Shown here piece after piece: positions 1-9,721 of a stretch of 64,000 bases of DNA. The stretch covers positions 62,001 through 126,000 of the forward strand of contig NZ_JAUFPS010000036.1 in the NCBI RefSeq assembly GCF_030409315.1. Reading direction: 5' to 3'. Position 1 is the first letter of the stretch. The number at the start of each line of letters is the position of its first letter. Position numbers and translations under genes: made by a program. The notes beneath the pieces are model-generated. The model was not told the DNA's origin, did no database searches, and worked only from the letters and a program-made list of their open reading frames with translations. Source of the DNA: Mucilaginibacter flavus. Lineage in GTDB: Bacteria > Bacteroidota > Bacteroidia > Sphingobacteriales > Sphingobacteriaceae.

Positions 1-863
1 AGCACCTTTTCGGTATCATATTGAGTGGAATTATGCAGTTTACCATCGGCATACAAAGCTGTATAGTAGCTTATCCCCTCGCCGGCATCAAACCTGAAGG
101 TGTTGGCTACTGCTTTGCATTTGGGATATTGCTGCATAATGGTTTCTGAGGTTTGCAAGGCTTCTTTAAGATAAATACTCTTTTGTCCCGATTCATGAAT
201 ACCCGGTGCTACCGGGATACCGAGCATCAGCTCAGCCGCCCAAACGTTTCCCATTACCAGGTCGGCATGTTTTACAAGGGCCGGCATAATATCTATGGGT
301 TGTTTGCCGTATTTCCACAATCTTGATCGATAATTAAGATCGACCGATATTGTTATATTTCTTGCAAATGCTGCTTCCAGCACTTCTAAGCAAACATCGG
401 CCACGTTTTGGCTTATTGCCGGGCAAATGGCGCTGAAATGAAACCAGCTAACACCAGCTAATACCTTATCCCAGTCAACCTGACCTGGTTTCAGGGTAGC
501 AAATGATGACCCGGCGCGATCATAGATCAGCGCGTTGTTTTTGATATCCTTACCACGGGTTAAATAGTAAAGCCCTATCCTATCGCCTCCTTTAAATACA
601 GGTGACAGGTCAATTTCCTTTGCCTGCAAATGGTTGATGATCTGGGTCGATAATTCATTATCCGGCAAGGCTGTGAAATAGGACGATGGCAAGCCCCAAA
701 CAGATAAGGCTGTGGCTACGTTAAGTTCGGCGCCGCCTACAAAAAAAGGTAGTTGATTGTCGTTAAGCCATTCCCCACCGGCATCGGGGCAAATGCGAAG
801 CAGCAACTCGCCAAATGAAAGGATTTTACCTTTAGCAGGTGATGTATTAAGTTGATTACTCAT
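1..863 (-). CDS. kdgK: PfkB-family sugar kinase, likely 2-keto-3-deoxygluconate kinase (3' end off window)
   Basis: Reading the minus strand from an ATG at 863-861 gives an open frame of about 287 codons that runs off the left edge. It begins MSNQLNTSPAKGKILSFGEL and has the PfkB N-terminal signature around VGGAELNVATAL (sugar-binding G-G-N region), then a WFHFSAICPA segment and VDLNYRSRLWKYG typical of KDG kinases. The C-terminal GxGD catalytic motif would lie just beyond the edge. The start ATG overlaps the uxaC stop codon (TAATG), so the two are translationally coupled. With UxaC and UxuA upstream in the same operon, phosphorylation of 2-keto-3-deoxygluconate (KDG) to KDPG is the expected role. 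The substrate is inferred from context; other ribokinase-like sugars cannot be excluded. Confidence 0.85.
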   Translation of the reverse strand, partial: MSNQLNTSPAKGKILSFGELLLRICPDAGGEWLNDNQLPFFVGGAELNVATALSVWGLPSSYFTALPDNELSTQIINHLQAKEIDLSPVFKGGDRIGLYYLTRGKDIKNNALIYDRAGSSFATLKPGQVDWDKVLAGVSWFHFSAICPAISQNVADVCLEVLEAAFARNITISVDLNYRSRLWKYGKQPIDIMPALVKHADLVMGNVWAAELMLGIPVAPGIHESGQKSIYLKEALQTSETIMQQYPKCKAVANTFRFDAGEGISYYTALYADGKLHNSTQYDTEKV

Positions 864-2272
864 TAGGCTTCGTCGAAATTAAAATAGTTTTTGGCATTGT
901 AGTAGCAAATGTCCTGGATGATTTTACCCGTCCACACTATATCGTTAGGTAATTCGCCGTTTTCAATATCATCACCAAACAGGTTGCACACCAACCTCCG
1001 GAAATACTCATGCCGGGGGAAAGACAGGAAACTCCTGGAATCGGTAAGCATACCCACCATCCGGCTCAACAGCCCTATGTTTGAAAGGGCGTTAAGCTGC
1101 CTGGTCATCCCATCCTTTTGATCCAGAAACCACCAGGCCGAACCAAACTGAACTTTACCGGCAACAGATCCGTCGTTAAAATTACCGGTCATGGCGGCAA
1201 AAAGCTCGTTATCGGCCGGGTTTAAGTTGTATAAAATAGTTTTGGGTAACTGGTTGGTAGTATCCAATTTATTTAAAAACCTTGACAAGGCTTGCCCCTG
1301 CGAAAAATCACCGATAGAATCCCAGCCTGTATCCGGCCCAAGTTCGTTTAAGCCACGGGCGTTGTTGTTGCGCAAAGCACCTAAGTGCAGTTGCATTACC
1401 CAGCCTTTTTCATGATGCCACAAAGCAAATTGATACAACATGGCCGATTTAAGCTTTAGTATTTCATCTGCCGATAATGTTTGTTTAGCCCTGATTTTTA
1501 GAAAGATATCTGCGATTTCAACATCTGTATAGTCGGCGGCGTAAATCTGCTCAAGGCCATGGTCTGATAGTTTGCACCCATTAGCGGCAAAATAATCATG
1601 ACGGCTTTTTAAAGCGCCAAGGTATTGATCTATATTATCAATACTGGTGTTGCTGATACCCTGTAATTTATCGATATATAAATTCAGGCTGAAAAGATCA
1701 TCGGCATTCATAGCCTTATCCGGCCTGAAAGTGGGCAATACTTTTACTTCAAAACCATCGGATTTAATTTTTTGGTGATCAGCTAAATTATCTAAGGGAT
1801 CATCTGTTGTACAAATAACCTCAACATTTTTGTTTTTGATGATTTTACGAACGCTATAGTCTGCCGATTGCAACTTTTGAGTACTATCGGCGTAGATTTT
1901 TTTTGCAGTTGCCGGCGATAGTAGATCCGTTATATTAAAATAACGCTGCAATTCTAAATGCGTCCAATGGAAAAGCGGGTTACGTAAGGTATACGGAACA
2001 GTTGCCGCCCATTGTTCAAACTTTTCTTCATCGGTTTTATTACCGGTGATGTAATCTTCATTAACACCATTGGCACGCATGGCTCGCCATTTATAATGAT
2101 CGCCATTAAGCCAAACTCGGGTAATATTTTCAAAATTAATATCATCAGCTATCTGATCGGCCGGTAAATGGCTGTGGTAATCTATAATGGGCAAATCCGC
2201 CGCGTACTCATGATATAAACGTTTTGCGGTGGTTGTATTCAGTAAAAAATCTTTATCTAAAAAGTTCTTCAT
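863..2272 (-). CDS. uxaC: Glucuronate (uronate) isomerase
   Basis: The 469-residue product matches UxaC in length and layout. It isomerises D-glucuronate to D-fructuronate, or D-galacturonate to tagaturonate, in the cytoplasm. The N-terminal LPIIDYHSHLPADQIADD carries the HxH metal-binding motif of the amidohydrolase superfamily; later WVMQLHLGALRNNN and the C-terminal DSRSFLSFPRHEYFRR are family hallmarks. It starts 9 nt after the uxuA stop and its own stop overlaps the kinase start, so uxuA-uxaC-kdgK form one transcription unit. The reductase that links the two steps (UxuB or UxaB) is not in the window. Confidence 0.95.
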   Translation of the reverse strand: MKNFLDKDFLLNTTTAKRLYHEYAADLPIIDYHSHLPADQIADDINFENITRVWLNGDHYKWRAMRANGVNEDYITGNKTDEEKFEQWAATVPYTLRNPLFHWTHLELQRYFNITDLLSPATAKKIYADSTQKLQSADYSVRKIIKNKNVEVICTTDDPLDNLADHQKIKSDGFEVKVLPTFRPDKAMNADDLFSLNLYIDKLQGISNTSIDNIDQYLGALKSRHDYFAANGCKLSDHGLEQIYAADYTDVEIADIFLKIRAKQTLSADEILKLKSAMLYQFALWHHEKGWVMQLHLGALRNNNARGLNELGPDTGWDSIGDFSQGQALSRFLNKLDTTNQLPKTILYNLNPADNELFAAMTGNFNDGSVAGKVQFGSAWWFLDQKDGMTRQLNALSNIGLLSRMVGMLTDSRSFLSFPRHEYFRRLVCNLFGDDIENGELPNDIVWTGKIIQDICYYNAKNYFNFDEA

Positions 2273-2281
2273 CGGTCAAAA

Positions 2282-3481
2282 TTATTCTTTATCTGCCAAA
2301 GAGCGTTTAACTCCCATTTCCAACCCTCTTAATTCTGCAAGCCCCTTTAACCTACCGATAGCCGAATAACCATGATACGTTTTATGATTAAAATCATCTA
2401 ATATTTTATGTCCATGATCGGGCCGCATGGGTATCGCAATATCATCGCGACCGTCCGCCACACGTTTTTGCTGCTCTAAAACAATCTTTTTCATTACGGC
2501 ATACATATCAGTGCTTCCGCCAAGATGTTCAGCTTCATAAAAACTGCCGTCGGCCTCCCGTTGTACATTGCGTAAATGCAGGAAGTGAATATGCTCTCCC
2601 AATCTATCTACAATTCCCGGCAAATCATTATCGCTCCTGGCTCCTAAAGAACCCGTGCAAAAAGTGATGCCATTACTGGGCGATGGATAAAAGTTAACCA
2701 GTTCGGTAAGGTCTTTTTCTGTGGATACCACCCTGGGCAAACCAAGGATTGGAAACGGTGGATCATCGGGATGAATACACATTTTAACGCCCGCTTTTTC
2801 TGCCGAAGGGATAACACCCTGCAAAAAATAGGCAAGGTTATTTTTCAAAACGGCTGCATCTATATCGGCATATCGTTTTAAATGTTCTTTAAATTCATCA
2901 ATTGTAAATGTATCGTCGGTGCCTGGCAGCCCGGCCATCAGGTTACTGATTAACTGGGCGCGTTCATCAGCGGTAATATTATCCAGGTAAGCTTTAGCTA
3001 CCTTTTGCTGATCATAATTATAATCATCAAAGGCTCCGCTGCGCTCCAGTATGTACAAATCAAACGCGGCAAGGGCTTTGGCATCATATCTTAAGGCTGT
3101 GCCCTTATTAGGCAAAACATAATTAAGATCGGTACGGGTCCAGTCAAGTACAGGCATAAAGTTGTAGCAAACCGTATTGATGCCTGCCTTAGCAAGGTTA
3201 TTGAGTGTGCTTATATAGTTTTCTATATATTTCTCCCTATCTGCCGATGCTGTTCTGATGCTCTCATGGATATTCACACTCTCCACAACCGACCAGCTTA
3301 AACCGGCTGCCTCAATCATGTTTTTGCGTTGAAGAATTTCGTCCAGTGGCCAAACTTCACCAACCGGGATGTGGTAAAGGGCTGTAACAATTCCGGTAGC
3401 TCCGGATTGAGCGATAGCTGTAAGACTAACCTGGTCGGCAGGGCCGAACCATCTGAATGTTTGTTCTAAATTATTCACCAT
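2282..3481 (-). CDS. uxuA: Mannonate dehydratase
   Basis: The product resembles UxuA, which dehydrates D-mannonate to 2-keto-3-deoxygluconate in the cytoplasm. LEQTFRWFGPADQVSL at the N-terminus is the family's opening motif, and CIHPDDPP, FCTGSLGAR and the C-terminal MRPDHGHKILDDF carry metal and substrate ligands. The reading frame is open upstream to 3526, but the extra 15 residues are unlike UxuA; I choose the ATG at 3481 (MVNNLEQTF). First gene of the uxuA-uxaC-kdgK operon. A palindromic repeat lies upstream at 3599-3763, and a box reading TACTTTTG on the minus strand (3682-3689) fits the Bacteroidota -7 element, but its -33 partner is not clear. Confidence 0.93.
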   Translation of the reverse strand: MVNNLEQTFRWFGPADQVSLTAIAQSGATGIVTALYHIPVGEVWPLDEILQRKNMIEAAGLSWSVVESVNIHESIRTASADREKYIENYISTLNNLAKAGINTVCYNFMPVLDWTRTDLNYVLPNKGTALRYDAKALAAFDLYILERSGAFDDYNYDQQKVAKAYLDNITADERAQLISNLMAGLPGTDDTFTIDEFKEHLKRYADIDAAVLKNNLAYFLQGVIPSAEKAGVKMCIHPDDPPFPILGLPRVVSTEKDLTELVNFYPSPSNGITFCTGSLGARSDNDLPGIVDRLGEHIHFLHLRNVQREADGSFYEAEHLGGSTDMYAVMKKIVLEQQKRVADGRDDIAIPMRPDHGHKILDDFNHKTYHGYSAIGRLKGLAELRGLEMGVKRSLADKE

Positions 3482-3598
3482 AGGTTTAATGGCTGTGTTT
3501 TTTGTAAGGGGCAAAATACACATCATTATTATAGGATGAAAACCTTATTTGCAACAATCAACTCCAACGTTTGCGTAGGGGCCTCACCTAAAAAGAGC

Positions 3599-3763
3599 CT
3601 CACCTAAATCCTCTCCAAAGGAAAATAGCCTCACCCTGCCCTCTCCAAAGGAGAGGGTTCTGAAAATCATCATATATAAGTCAAAAGTAGTCTTTTGGTA
3701 AAGAGCTAAACTTTCTTAACCAAGCAAATCAAAGTCCTCTCCTTTGGAGAGGATTTAGGTGAG
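3599..3763. repeat. Long inverted repeat with internal hairpins (palindromic element)
   Basis: Arms at 3599-3621 and 3741-3763 are a perfect 23-bp inverted repeat (CTCACCTAAATCC..). Inside are two compact palindromes: CCCTCTCC-AAA-GGAGAGGG at 3639-3657, and CCTCTCC-TTT-GGAGAGG at 3736-3752. A degenerate extra copy of GCCTCACCTAA starts at 3581. It fills the 357-nt gap between the symporter and uxuA; no gene is visible there. The sequence type is a dispersed REP-like element, and a partial relative starts near 22808. Confidence 0.85.
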
Positions 3764-3783
3764 ACCAAATCTTTTTCACACAA

Positions 3784-3815
3784 AAAGAGCGGCAAGGTTT
3801 CCTCTGCCGCTCTTT
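3784..3815 (-). terminator. Rho-independent terminator of the symporter gene
   Basis: An 11-bp stem (3784-3794 with 3805-3815, AAAGAGCGGCA) and 10-nt loop is followed on the minus strand by TTTTTGTG. It lies 24 nt past the symporter stop, so the xylB-xylA-symporter unit probably ends here and uxuA has its own promoter. Confidence 0.8.
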
Positions 3816-3838
3816 CAAATATTTAGTATTACAGTTTA

Positions 3839-5530
3839 CTACCAGAAGATAGAGTAAAGTGCCACTACTATACCGGTAATGATCAGCGAACCTGCCAAAA
3901 ATCCTTTAGATGTTTTGAACATTGAAGCTTCAATCTCCAAACCGTTAGTTTTAATACCTCTTGCCGCATCAATTTTTGATATGATATACATACCAACAAC
4001 GCAAATAACAAATACAAAACCCATACGGTCAAGAAATGGTATTTCGTAAACGCCCGTGCCATTATCTTTAGAAAAGCCGTAAGGCGATAGGAAACTCAAA
4101 TCGGCAATACGCGGCAATAATTTAAAGAAGCACGATAATATGAAACCACCAACAGTTGCAAACATCGCCGCGTTTGAAGTCGCTTTTTTCCAGAAGAAAC
4201 CAAGGATAAACATGGCGAAGATACCCGGAGATACGAAGCCTGTGTATTCCTGAATATACTGAAAACCTTGTTTACCTTCGCCCATCAGCGCGTTGCCAAT
4301 GAAGAATGATAACACAACGCCCAATGCTAACGCAACCAATACAGACACTTTACCCAGGTTAACCAATTTTTTATCGGAAGCTTCAGGGTCGATAGCTTTT
4401 TTGTAGATATCTAAAGTGAAGATGGTAGCGATACTGTTTGCTTTACCTGCTAAAGAAGCTACAATTGCTGCTGTTAAAGCCGCAAATGATAAACCTTTTA
4501 AGCCTGTAGGCAATAAGTTTAATAAAGATGGATAAGCTTTATTCGGATCGGTAACGCCAGAAGCGCTCATCATTTCCTGGTGGAACATACCTTTTTGATA
4601 TAAAAGGTAAGCGGCAATACCAGGTAATACCACAATAACCGGCATTAACAATTTAAGGAACGCGGCAAACAGGATACCACCGCGCGCGGTTTTAAGATTT
4701 GCACCCAGGGCACGTTGTGTAATGTACTGGTTACAGCCCCAGTAGTTAAGGTTGGTGATCCACATACCACCAATCAATACGGATAAACCCGGAAGATCCA
4801 TGTAATTAGGATTATCCTTCTTGAATATCATATGGAAGTGGTCGGATGCTTCTGAATGCAGTATCTTAAAGCCATTCAATAAACCTGTAGTGCCCTCCTT
4901 TTCACTCAATAATGTTAAGGCAAGGTAAGAAGCCATTAAGCCACCTAAAATTAATACCGCTACCTGGATAACATCGGTATAGCCAATTACCTTCATACCA
5001 CCCAAAGTGATAAATGCCGAGAAAACAGCCAGTAAAATAACGCATAGCCAGATATTTAAACCCGATATACCACTGATTGCCAGTGCACCAAGGTAAAGGA
5101 TAGACATTAAGTTAACGACGATGTACAGCAACAACCAAAAGATGGCCATGATCATAGCTACAGTGCTATTATAACGCTGATGCAGAAACTGCGGCATGGT
5201 GAAAATCTTATTTTTAAGATATACCGGGATAAAAAATGCAGCGACTATGATCAGGGTGATGGCGGCCATCCACTCATAAGTTGATATTGCCAATCCCATT
5301 TTAAAAGCAGAACCACTGGTACCAATAAACTGCTCGGCAGAAATATTAGACGCGATTAATGAAGCTCCGATTGCCCACCAGGTAAGCGACCCTTCGGCCA
5401 AAAAATAGTCTTTTGAGGTCGCGTCGGCGTTATGCTTACGCTTGTATACCCAGTATCCATAACTGGATACTATAACAAAGTAAATAAAAAACACGACGTA
5501 ATCGCCGGTCGAGAGGGTTTTCAGGTTCAT
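3839..5530 (-). CDS. Sodium/sugar symporter (SSS family, vSGLT-like)
   Basis: The 563-residue polytopic membrane protein closely follows the vSGLT pattern of the solute:sodium symporter family. KDYFLAEGSLTWWAIGASLI and NISAEQFIGTSGSAF in the first helices, and WITNLNYWGCNQYITQRALGA in the middle, are the sugar- and Na+-site segments of that subgroup. About 14 membrane segments can be counted. It lies 46 nt downstream of xylA in the same direction, so import of xylose (or a related aldose) is the likely job; the substrate is inferred from context. A strong terminator follows. Confidence 0.9.
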   Translation of the reverse strand: MNLKTLSTGDYVVFFIYFVIVSSYGYWVYKRKHNADATSKDYFLAEGSLTWWAIGASLIASNISAEQFIGTSGSAFKMGLAISTYEWMAAITLIIVAAFFIPVYLKNKIFTMPQFLHQRYNSTVAMIMAIFWLLLYIVVNLMSILYLGALAISGISGLNIWLCVILLAVFSAFITLGGMKVIGYTDVIQVAVLILGGLMASYLALTLLSEKEGTTGLLNGFKILHSEASDHFHMIFKKDNPNYMDLPGLSVLIGGMWITNLNYWGCNQYITQRALGANLKTARGGILFAAFLKLLMPVIVVLPGIAAYLLYQKGMFHQEMMSASGVTDPNKAYPSLLNLLPTGLKGLSFAALTAAIVASLAGKANSIATIFTLDIYKKAIDPEASDKKLVNLGKVSVLVALALGVVLSFFIGNALMGEGKQGFQYIQEYTGFVSPGIFAMFILGFFWKKATSNAAMFATVGGFILSCFFKLLPRIADLSFLSPYGFSKDNGTGVYEIPFLDRMGFVFVICVVGMYIISKIDAARGIKTNGLEIEASMFKTSKGFLAGSLIITGIVVALYSIFW

Positions 5531-5576
5531 TGTTTTGGTTAAGTTGGTTTTAATATGTTAGATTGACAATTATAAA

Positions 5577-6905
5577 CTATATATAGCGATTTATCAAATT
5601 TTCTAAATATTCTTGTCGGCCACTTATTGTTTTTGGCTCACCATTGGTTATTGCATAGTTACGCAAATCTTCTAATGAAAGCTTACCTGTTTCAAAATCT
5701 TTACCGGCACCACTGTCAAACGAAGCATAACGATCTTTGCGGATCTGTTTGTATTCTGATTTTTGCAAAATGTTATCGGCAATAACTAATGCACGGGCAA
5801 AAATATCCATACCACCGATGTGCGCGTAGAACAAGTCGGCCGGATCTGTTGAGTTACGACGGATTTTGGCATCGAAGTTAATACCACCACCTTGTAAGCC
5901 ACCGGCTTCTAAAATGATCATCATTGATTCTGTAATTTCGTTGATATCATTAGGAAACTGATCTGTATCCCATCCGTTTTGGGTATCGCCACGGTTAGCA
6001 TCGATAGAGCCTAATAAACCCGAATCGGCAGCTACCTGCAACTCATGCTGGAAGGTATGGCCGGCTAAGGTTGCGTGGTTAACTTCAAGGTTCAGTTTAA
6101 AATCGTCCATCAAATCATAACGCTGTAAAAAGCCAAGGCAAGTTGCAGCATCATAATCATACTGGTGTTTGGTAGGTTCGCAAGGCTTTGGTTCAATGAA
6201 GAAATTACCTTTAAAGCCTTGTGAGCGGGCGTAATCTTTAGCGGTATGTAAAAACTGGGCAAAGTGTTCCTGCTCGCGTTTCATATCGGTATTCAATAAG
6301 CTCATGTAGCCTTCACGACCGCCCCAGAAAACGTAGTTTTCGCCGCCTAAAGCTATAGTAGCATCCATTGCAGCTTTAACCTGCGCGCCGGCATGGGCCA
6401 GTACATGAAAATCCGGATTAGTTGATGCGCCGTTCATATACCTGCGATGGCTAAACAGGTTTGATGTGCCCCAAAGTAATTTTACACCACTTGCGGCCTG
6501 TTTTAATTTGGCATATTCAACCAAAGCCTGTAAACGGCGCTCGTTTTCAACAACATCATTGCCATAATCAACCACATCCACATCATGGAAACAGTAGTAT
6601 GGCAAATTCATTTTGGTGATAAACTCAAAAGCAGCATCCATTTTGTCCTTTGCACGTTCAACCGCGTCAGTTTTTGCATCCCAGGCAAAAGTGTGTGTAG
6701 GGCCGCCAAACGGATCGGCACCATTACCGCAGAACGAGTGCCAGTACGCACATGCAAAACGTAAGTGTTCCTGCATGGTTTTGCCGGCTACTACCCTATC
6801 GGCATTGTACCAGCGAAAAGCCAGTGGGTTATCTGATTGAGGGCCTTCGTAGCTGATCTGACCTATCTCTTTAAAAAATTCTTTTTCTCCGGTGGTGATT
6901 TTCAT
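5577..6905 (-). CDS. xylA: Xylose isomerase
   Basis: The 442-residue product is a class II xylose isomerase, converting D-xylose to D-xylulose in the cytoplasm. YCFHDVDVV contains the catalytic His/Asp pair, VFWGGREGY and FIEPKPCEPTKHQYDYD are the sugar- and metal-binding segments, and LEVNHATLAGHTF plus GSIDANRGD provide further metal ligands. Length is normal for the family. It sits between xylB (134 nt upstream) and the symporter (46 nt downstream), all on the minus strand. Confidence 0.97.
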   Translation of the reverse strand: MKITTGEKEFFKEIGQISYEGPQSDNPLAFRWYNADRVVAGKTMQEHLRFACAYWHSFCGNGADPFGGPTHTFAWDAKTDAVERAKDKMDAAFEFITKMNLPYYCFHDVDVVDYGNDVVENERRLQALVEYAKLKQAASGVKLLWGTSNLFSHRRYMNGASTNPDFHVLAHAGAQVKAAMDATIALGGENYVFWGGREGYMSLLNTDMKREQEHFAQFLHTAKDYARSQGFKGNFFIEPKPCEPTKHQYDYDAATCLGFLQRYDLMDDFKLNLEVNHATLAGHTFQHELQVAADSGLLGSIDANRGDTQNGWDTDQFPNDINEITESMMIILEAGGLQGGGINFDAKIRRNSTDPADLFYAHIGGMDIFARALVIADNILQKSEYKQIRKDRYASFDSGAGKDFETGKLSLEDLRNYAITNGEPKTISGRQEYLENLINRYI

Positions 6906-6912
6906 ATTTCTT

Positions 6913-6960
6913 AATTATTGAATTACTGAGTTATTTTAATTATCGAATTACTGATTTATT
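6913..6960. repeat. Tandem 25-bp-period AT-rich direct repeat
   Basis: 6913-6935 and 6938-6960 agree at 21 of 23 positions (AATTATTGAATTACTGA.. type), followed by a partial third unit near 6961-6972. It occupies the 134-nt xylB-xylA gap. No stem or gene is evident; this looks like a simple dispersed tandem repeat. Confidence 0.7.
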
Positions 6961-7039
6961 GAATTATTGATTGTTTTGTTTTTTGAATACAGAGTTTTTC
7001 ATTCTGCTATTTTTTGACTTTTTAATTTTGAATTTTGAC

Positions 7040-8518
7040 TTAACTCAACTGCTTGGTAAGCAAGGCATTCCATTCCTGGTAAACGGGCTCAAAATCAACA
7101 GAAAAATTCGGCTCTATCAGTTGGATAGGTTTGGCATTGCTGAATGCCTCTGCCGGCGATTTAAAAACACCGGCACCTATGCCTGCACCCAGGGCCGCGC
7201 CTACGCTCCCATCATTGTTGTATAGTTCAACCGGCACGCCGGTGGCGTTCACGAAAGTTTCGGCAAATAGCGGGCTTAAAAACAAGTTGCTTTTGCCGGC
7301 ACGGATCACCGTTGGGTTCATACCGTTACCGCGCATAATATCAAAACCATACCTGAAAGAACAGGCGATCCCCTCTTGTACCGCCCTGAAAATATGGGCC
7401 TGGGTATGCAAGTTAAGATCGATATTTTGGAAATGAGCACCTACTTGTTTATTGTTCAGCATGCGCTCGGCACCATTGCCAAAGGGCAATACCCGCAAAC
7501 CATCACTGCCCAAAGGAGCTTTTTTAGCTTCTTCGTTAAGTTGGTTGTAGCTTAAGCCTATGCCAAAATTATGTTTAGCCCAGCGGTACATGCTGCCTGT
7601 GCCGTTAATGCACAATAGCACACCAAGGCGTTTTTGTTCTTCGGCATAATTCACGTGGGCAAATGTGTTAATGCGCGATTGCTGGTCATATGCCAATTGA
7701 TCGCTCACGCCATAAATAACGCCCGATGTGCCAGCAGTAGCAGCAACCTCGCCTGGGTTCAAAACATTTAAGGAAAGAGCATTATTAGGCTGATCGCCCG
7801 CTTTATAAGTTACCGGAATACCCGCTTTTAAGCCAAGCGTTTGCGCAACAGACGCAAGCAATTGTCCATGTGCCGAAAATACCGGGTTAATTACAGGGAA
7901 CAGGCTGTGATCAAAACCGAAATAGTTTATTACTTCTTTGGAGATACCATTGGCTTTAAAATCAAAAAAAACGCCTTCTGATAATGCCGATACCGAAGTG
8001 GTGATATCTCCGGTTAGCTTCATGGCAATATAATCGCCTGGGAGCATGATCTTATCTATTTTGGCATACACTTCTGGTTCGTTTTCTTTTACCCATGCCA
8101 GTTTAGATGCGGTAAAATTGCCCGGCGAATTGAGCAGGTGCGATAAACAATTCTCCTCGCCAATGGTGGCAAAAGCTTTTTCGCCAATTTCAACGGCGCG
8201 GCTATCGCACCATATAATGCTGTCACGCAACACGTTTTGATCTTTATCAACCAAAACCAAACCGTGCATCTGGTAGGCTATACCTATGGCAGCAATATTC
8301 TGTGCATCATAGGCTTTTTTGGCATGACATCTTTCTAAAGCCTTTAAAGTTTGCTCCCACCACATCAGTGGCGATTGCTCGGCCCAGCCGGGGTGCACAG
8401 CCTTTATAGGCGATTCTTCGTCGGGATATTGGGCCGACGCTACTATTTGTTGCGATGCTGCATCTACAACGCTTACTTTAACCGATGACGTGCCTATATC
8501 TATCCCTAATAACAGCAT
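7040..8518 (-). CDS. xylB: Xylulokinase (FGGY family)
   Basis: The 492-residue product phosphorylates D-xylulose to xylulose 5-phosphate. The N-terminus LLGIDIGTSSVKVSVVD is the FGGY phosphate-1 motif, GIAYQMHGLVLVD and IIWCDSRAVEIG are the xylulose-site segments, and YKAGDQPNNALSLN carries the presumed catalytic Asp. The C-terminal GSVGAALGAGIGAG is the adenosine-binding loop. It is first in the xyl operon and is divergently arranged with a LacI-type regulator; a palindromic operator lies at 8606-8617 between them. Confidence 0.95.
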   Translation of the reverse strand: MLLLGIDIGTSSVKVSVVDAASQQIVASAQYPDEESPIKAVHPGWAEQSPLMWWEQTLKALERCHAKKAYDAQNIAAIGIAYQMHGLVLVDKDQNVLRDSIIWCDSRAVEIGEKAFATIGEENCLSHLLNSPGNFTASKLAWVKENEPEVYAKIDKIMLPGDYIAMKLTGDITTSVSALSEGVFFDFKANGISKEVINYFGFDHSLFPVINPVFSAHGQLLASVAQTLGLKAGIPVTYKAGDQPNNALSLNVLNPGEVAATAGTSGVIYGVSDQLAYDQQSRINTFAHVNYAEEQKRLGVLLCINGTGSMYRWAKHNFGIGLSYNQLNEEAKKAPLGSDGLRVLPFGNGAERMLNNKQVGAHFQNIDLNLHTQAHIFRAVQEGIACSFRYGFDIMRGNGMNPTVIRAGKSNLFLSPLFAETFVNATGVPVELYNNDGSVGAALGAGIGAGVFKSPAEAFSNAKPIQLIEPNFSVDFEPVYQEWNALLTKQLS

Positions 8519-8605
8519 GGGTTTTGAGGTGTTATGAACATGAATACTAAAACAGGTTTACTTTTTGGTGATTAACTGCACGAAATTAAAGAAATATTTG
8601 AAATT

Positions 8606-8617
8606 GCAATCGATTGC
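8606..8617. promoter_or_regulatory. Putative LacI-family operator (GCAATCGATTGC)
   Basis: GCAATCGATTGC is a perfect 12-bp palindrome with the central CG typical of LacI-family operators. It lies 88 nt upstream of xylB and 32 nt upstream of the divergent regulator, a position from which both could be repressed. The core GCAATCGATTG recurs at 56733-56743 before the GH20 operon. Confidence 0.7.
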
Positions 8618-8648
8618 GTAATTTTTTTTTTCCAACTTGCACTTTATA

Positions 8649-9686
8649 ATGAAAAAGGGAAAACGTACCACCATTTATGACATTGCCGCCAAGCTGGGCA
8701 TAACTGCTTCTTCGGTATCAAGGGCGCTGAATAACAGCAACCAGGTTAACGAAAAAACCAGGGAACTGATTATGAAAACCGCGGATGAGCTTAACTATAA
8801 GCGAAACATCCTGGCCTCAAACTTGCGCAAAGGGCATTCAAAAACCATTGGCGTGGTTGTACCACGTATAAACCAGAATTTTTTTGCCAACGTAATTGCC
8901 GGCATCGAAGAAGCCACTTATCAAAAGGGCTATAATTTGATCATCTGCCAATCGGGCGAATTGCATGATAAAGAGATTCAATGCGTAAACACGCTGATAA
9001 ACCAGGATGTGGATTGTATTGTAATATCTGTATCTGCCGATGGTAATGACTATCAGCACCTGCAAAATGTGATTGATCATGGCATCCAGCTCATCCAGTT
9101 TGACCGCGTGGCCGAAGAGCTTGAAACTCTTAAGGTAATTAACGATAACGAACAGGCATCGTACGAAGCGGTATCGCACCTTATAGAAAGCGGCTACAAA
9201 CGCATAGGACTATTGGAAGGCCCGCAAAACCTCAGCATTTTTAAACAGCGTAAAGTTGGCTATTTAAGAGCCTTAAAGGCTTACAATATTGATGTTATTG
9301 ACGAACTGATTGTAGAAAATGCCTGGACAAAAGAGTTGGGTGCCGAAGGTACGCGCAAACTGCTCACCCTCCCGCAGCCTCCCGATGCCATATTTGCTTC
9401 CACATCAGATTTTTCGGCACTTGGTGTCTTAGAGGTTGCTAACGCGATGAAAATTAAGGTACCCGCTGAGTTGGGAATTTGCGGTTACGCAAATGAAGGG
9501 TTTTCGGAGATAACAAGCCCGTCAATTACCACTATAGATCAGTTTAGCATCTATATGGGGCAAACTGTGGCTAACTTATATTTCCAGGAAAAAGGCAATA
9601 CCGATACGGTAACCAAGCCAAAAATCATCAGCATAAAACCGGAATTGATCATCAGGGGATCGACGGCGAAAAATGGAAAGTCATAA
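8649..9686 (+). CDS. LacI-family transcriptional regulator (probable xylose regulator)
   Basis: The product begins MKKGKRTTIYDIAAKLGITA, the classic LacI helix-turn-helix with SSVSRALNNS as recognition segment, followed by the hinge helix region and a periplasmic-binding-protein-like effector domain (KTIGVVVPRINQNFFANVI onward). Length of about 345 residues is standard. The frame is open from 8637, but the ATG at 8649 places the HTH correctly and is preferred. It is divergent from xylB with a palindromic operator in between, so local control of the xyl genes is likely; the ligand is not evident from sequence. Confidence 0.92.
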   Translation: MKKGKRTTIYDIAAKLGITASSVSRALNNSNQVNEKTRELIMKTADELNYKRNILASNLRKGHSKTIGVVVPRINQNFFANVIAGIEEATYQKGYNLIICQSGELHDKEIQCVNTLINQDVDCIVISVSADGNDYQHLQNVIDHGIQLIQFDRVAEELETLKVINDNEQASYEAVSHLIESGYKRIGLLEGPQNLSIFKQRKVGYLRALKAYNIDVIDELIVENAWTKELGAEGTRKLLTLPQPPDAIFASTSDFSALGVLEVANAMKIKVPAELGICGYANEGFSEITSPSITTIDQFSIYMGQTVANLYFQEKGNTDTVTKPKIISIKPELIIRGSTAKNGKS

Positions 9687-9721
9687 ATAACGCATTGCCA
9701 TTCTTTTTCAATCAAAATAAT

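Noticed and set aside
3482..3526. 15-residue N-terminal extension of UxuA
   Set aside because: UxuA proteins begin close to the LEQTFRWFG motif; the ATG at 3481 fits.
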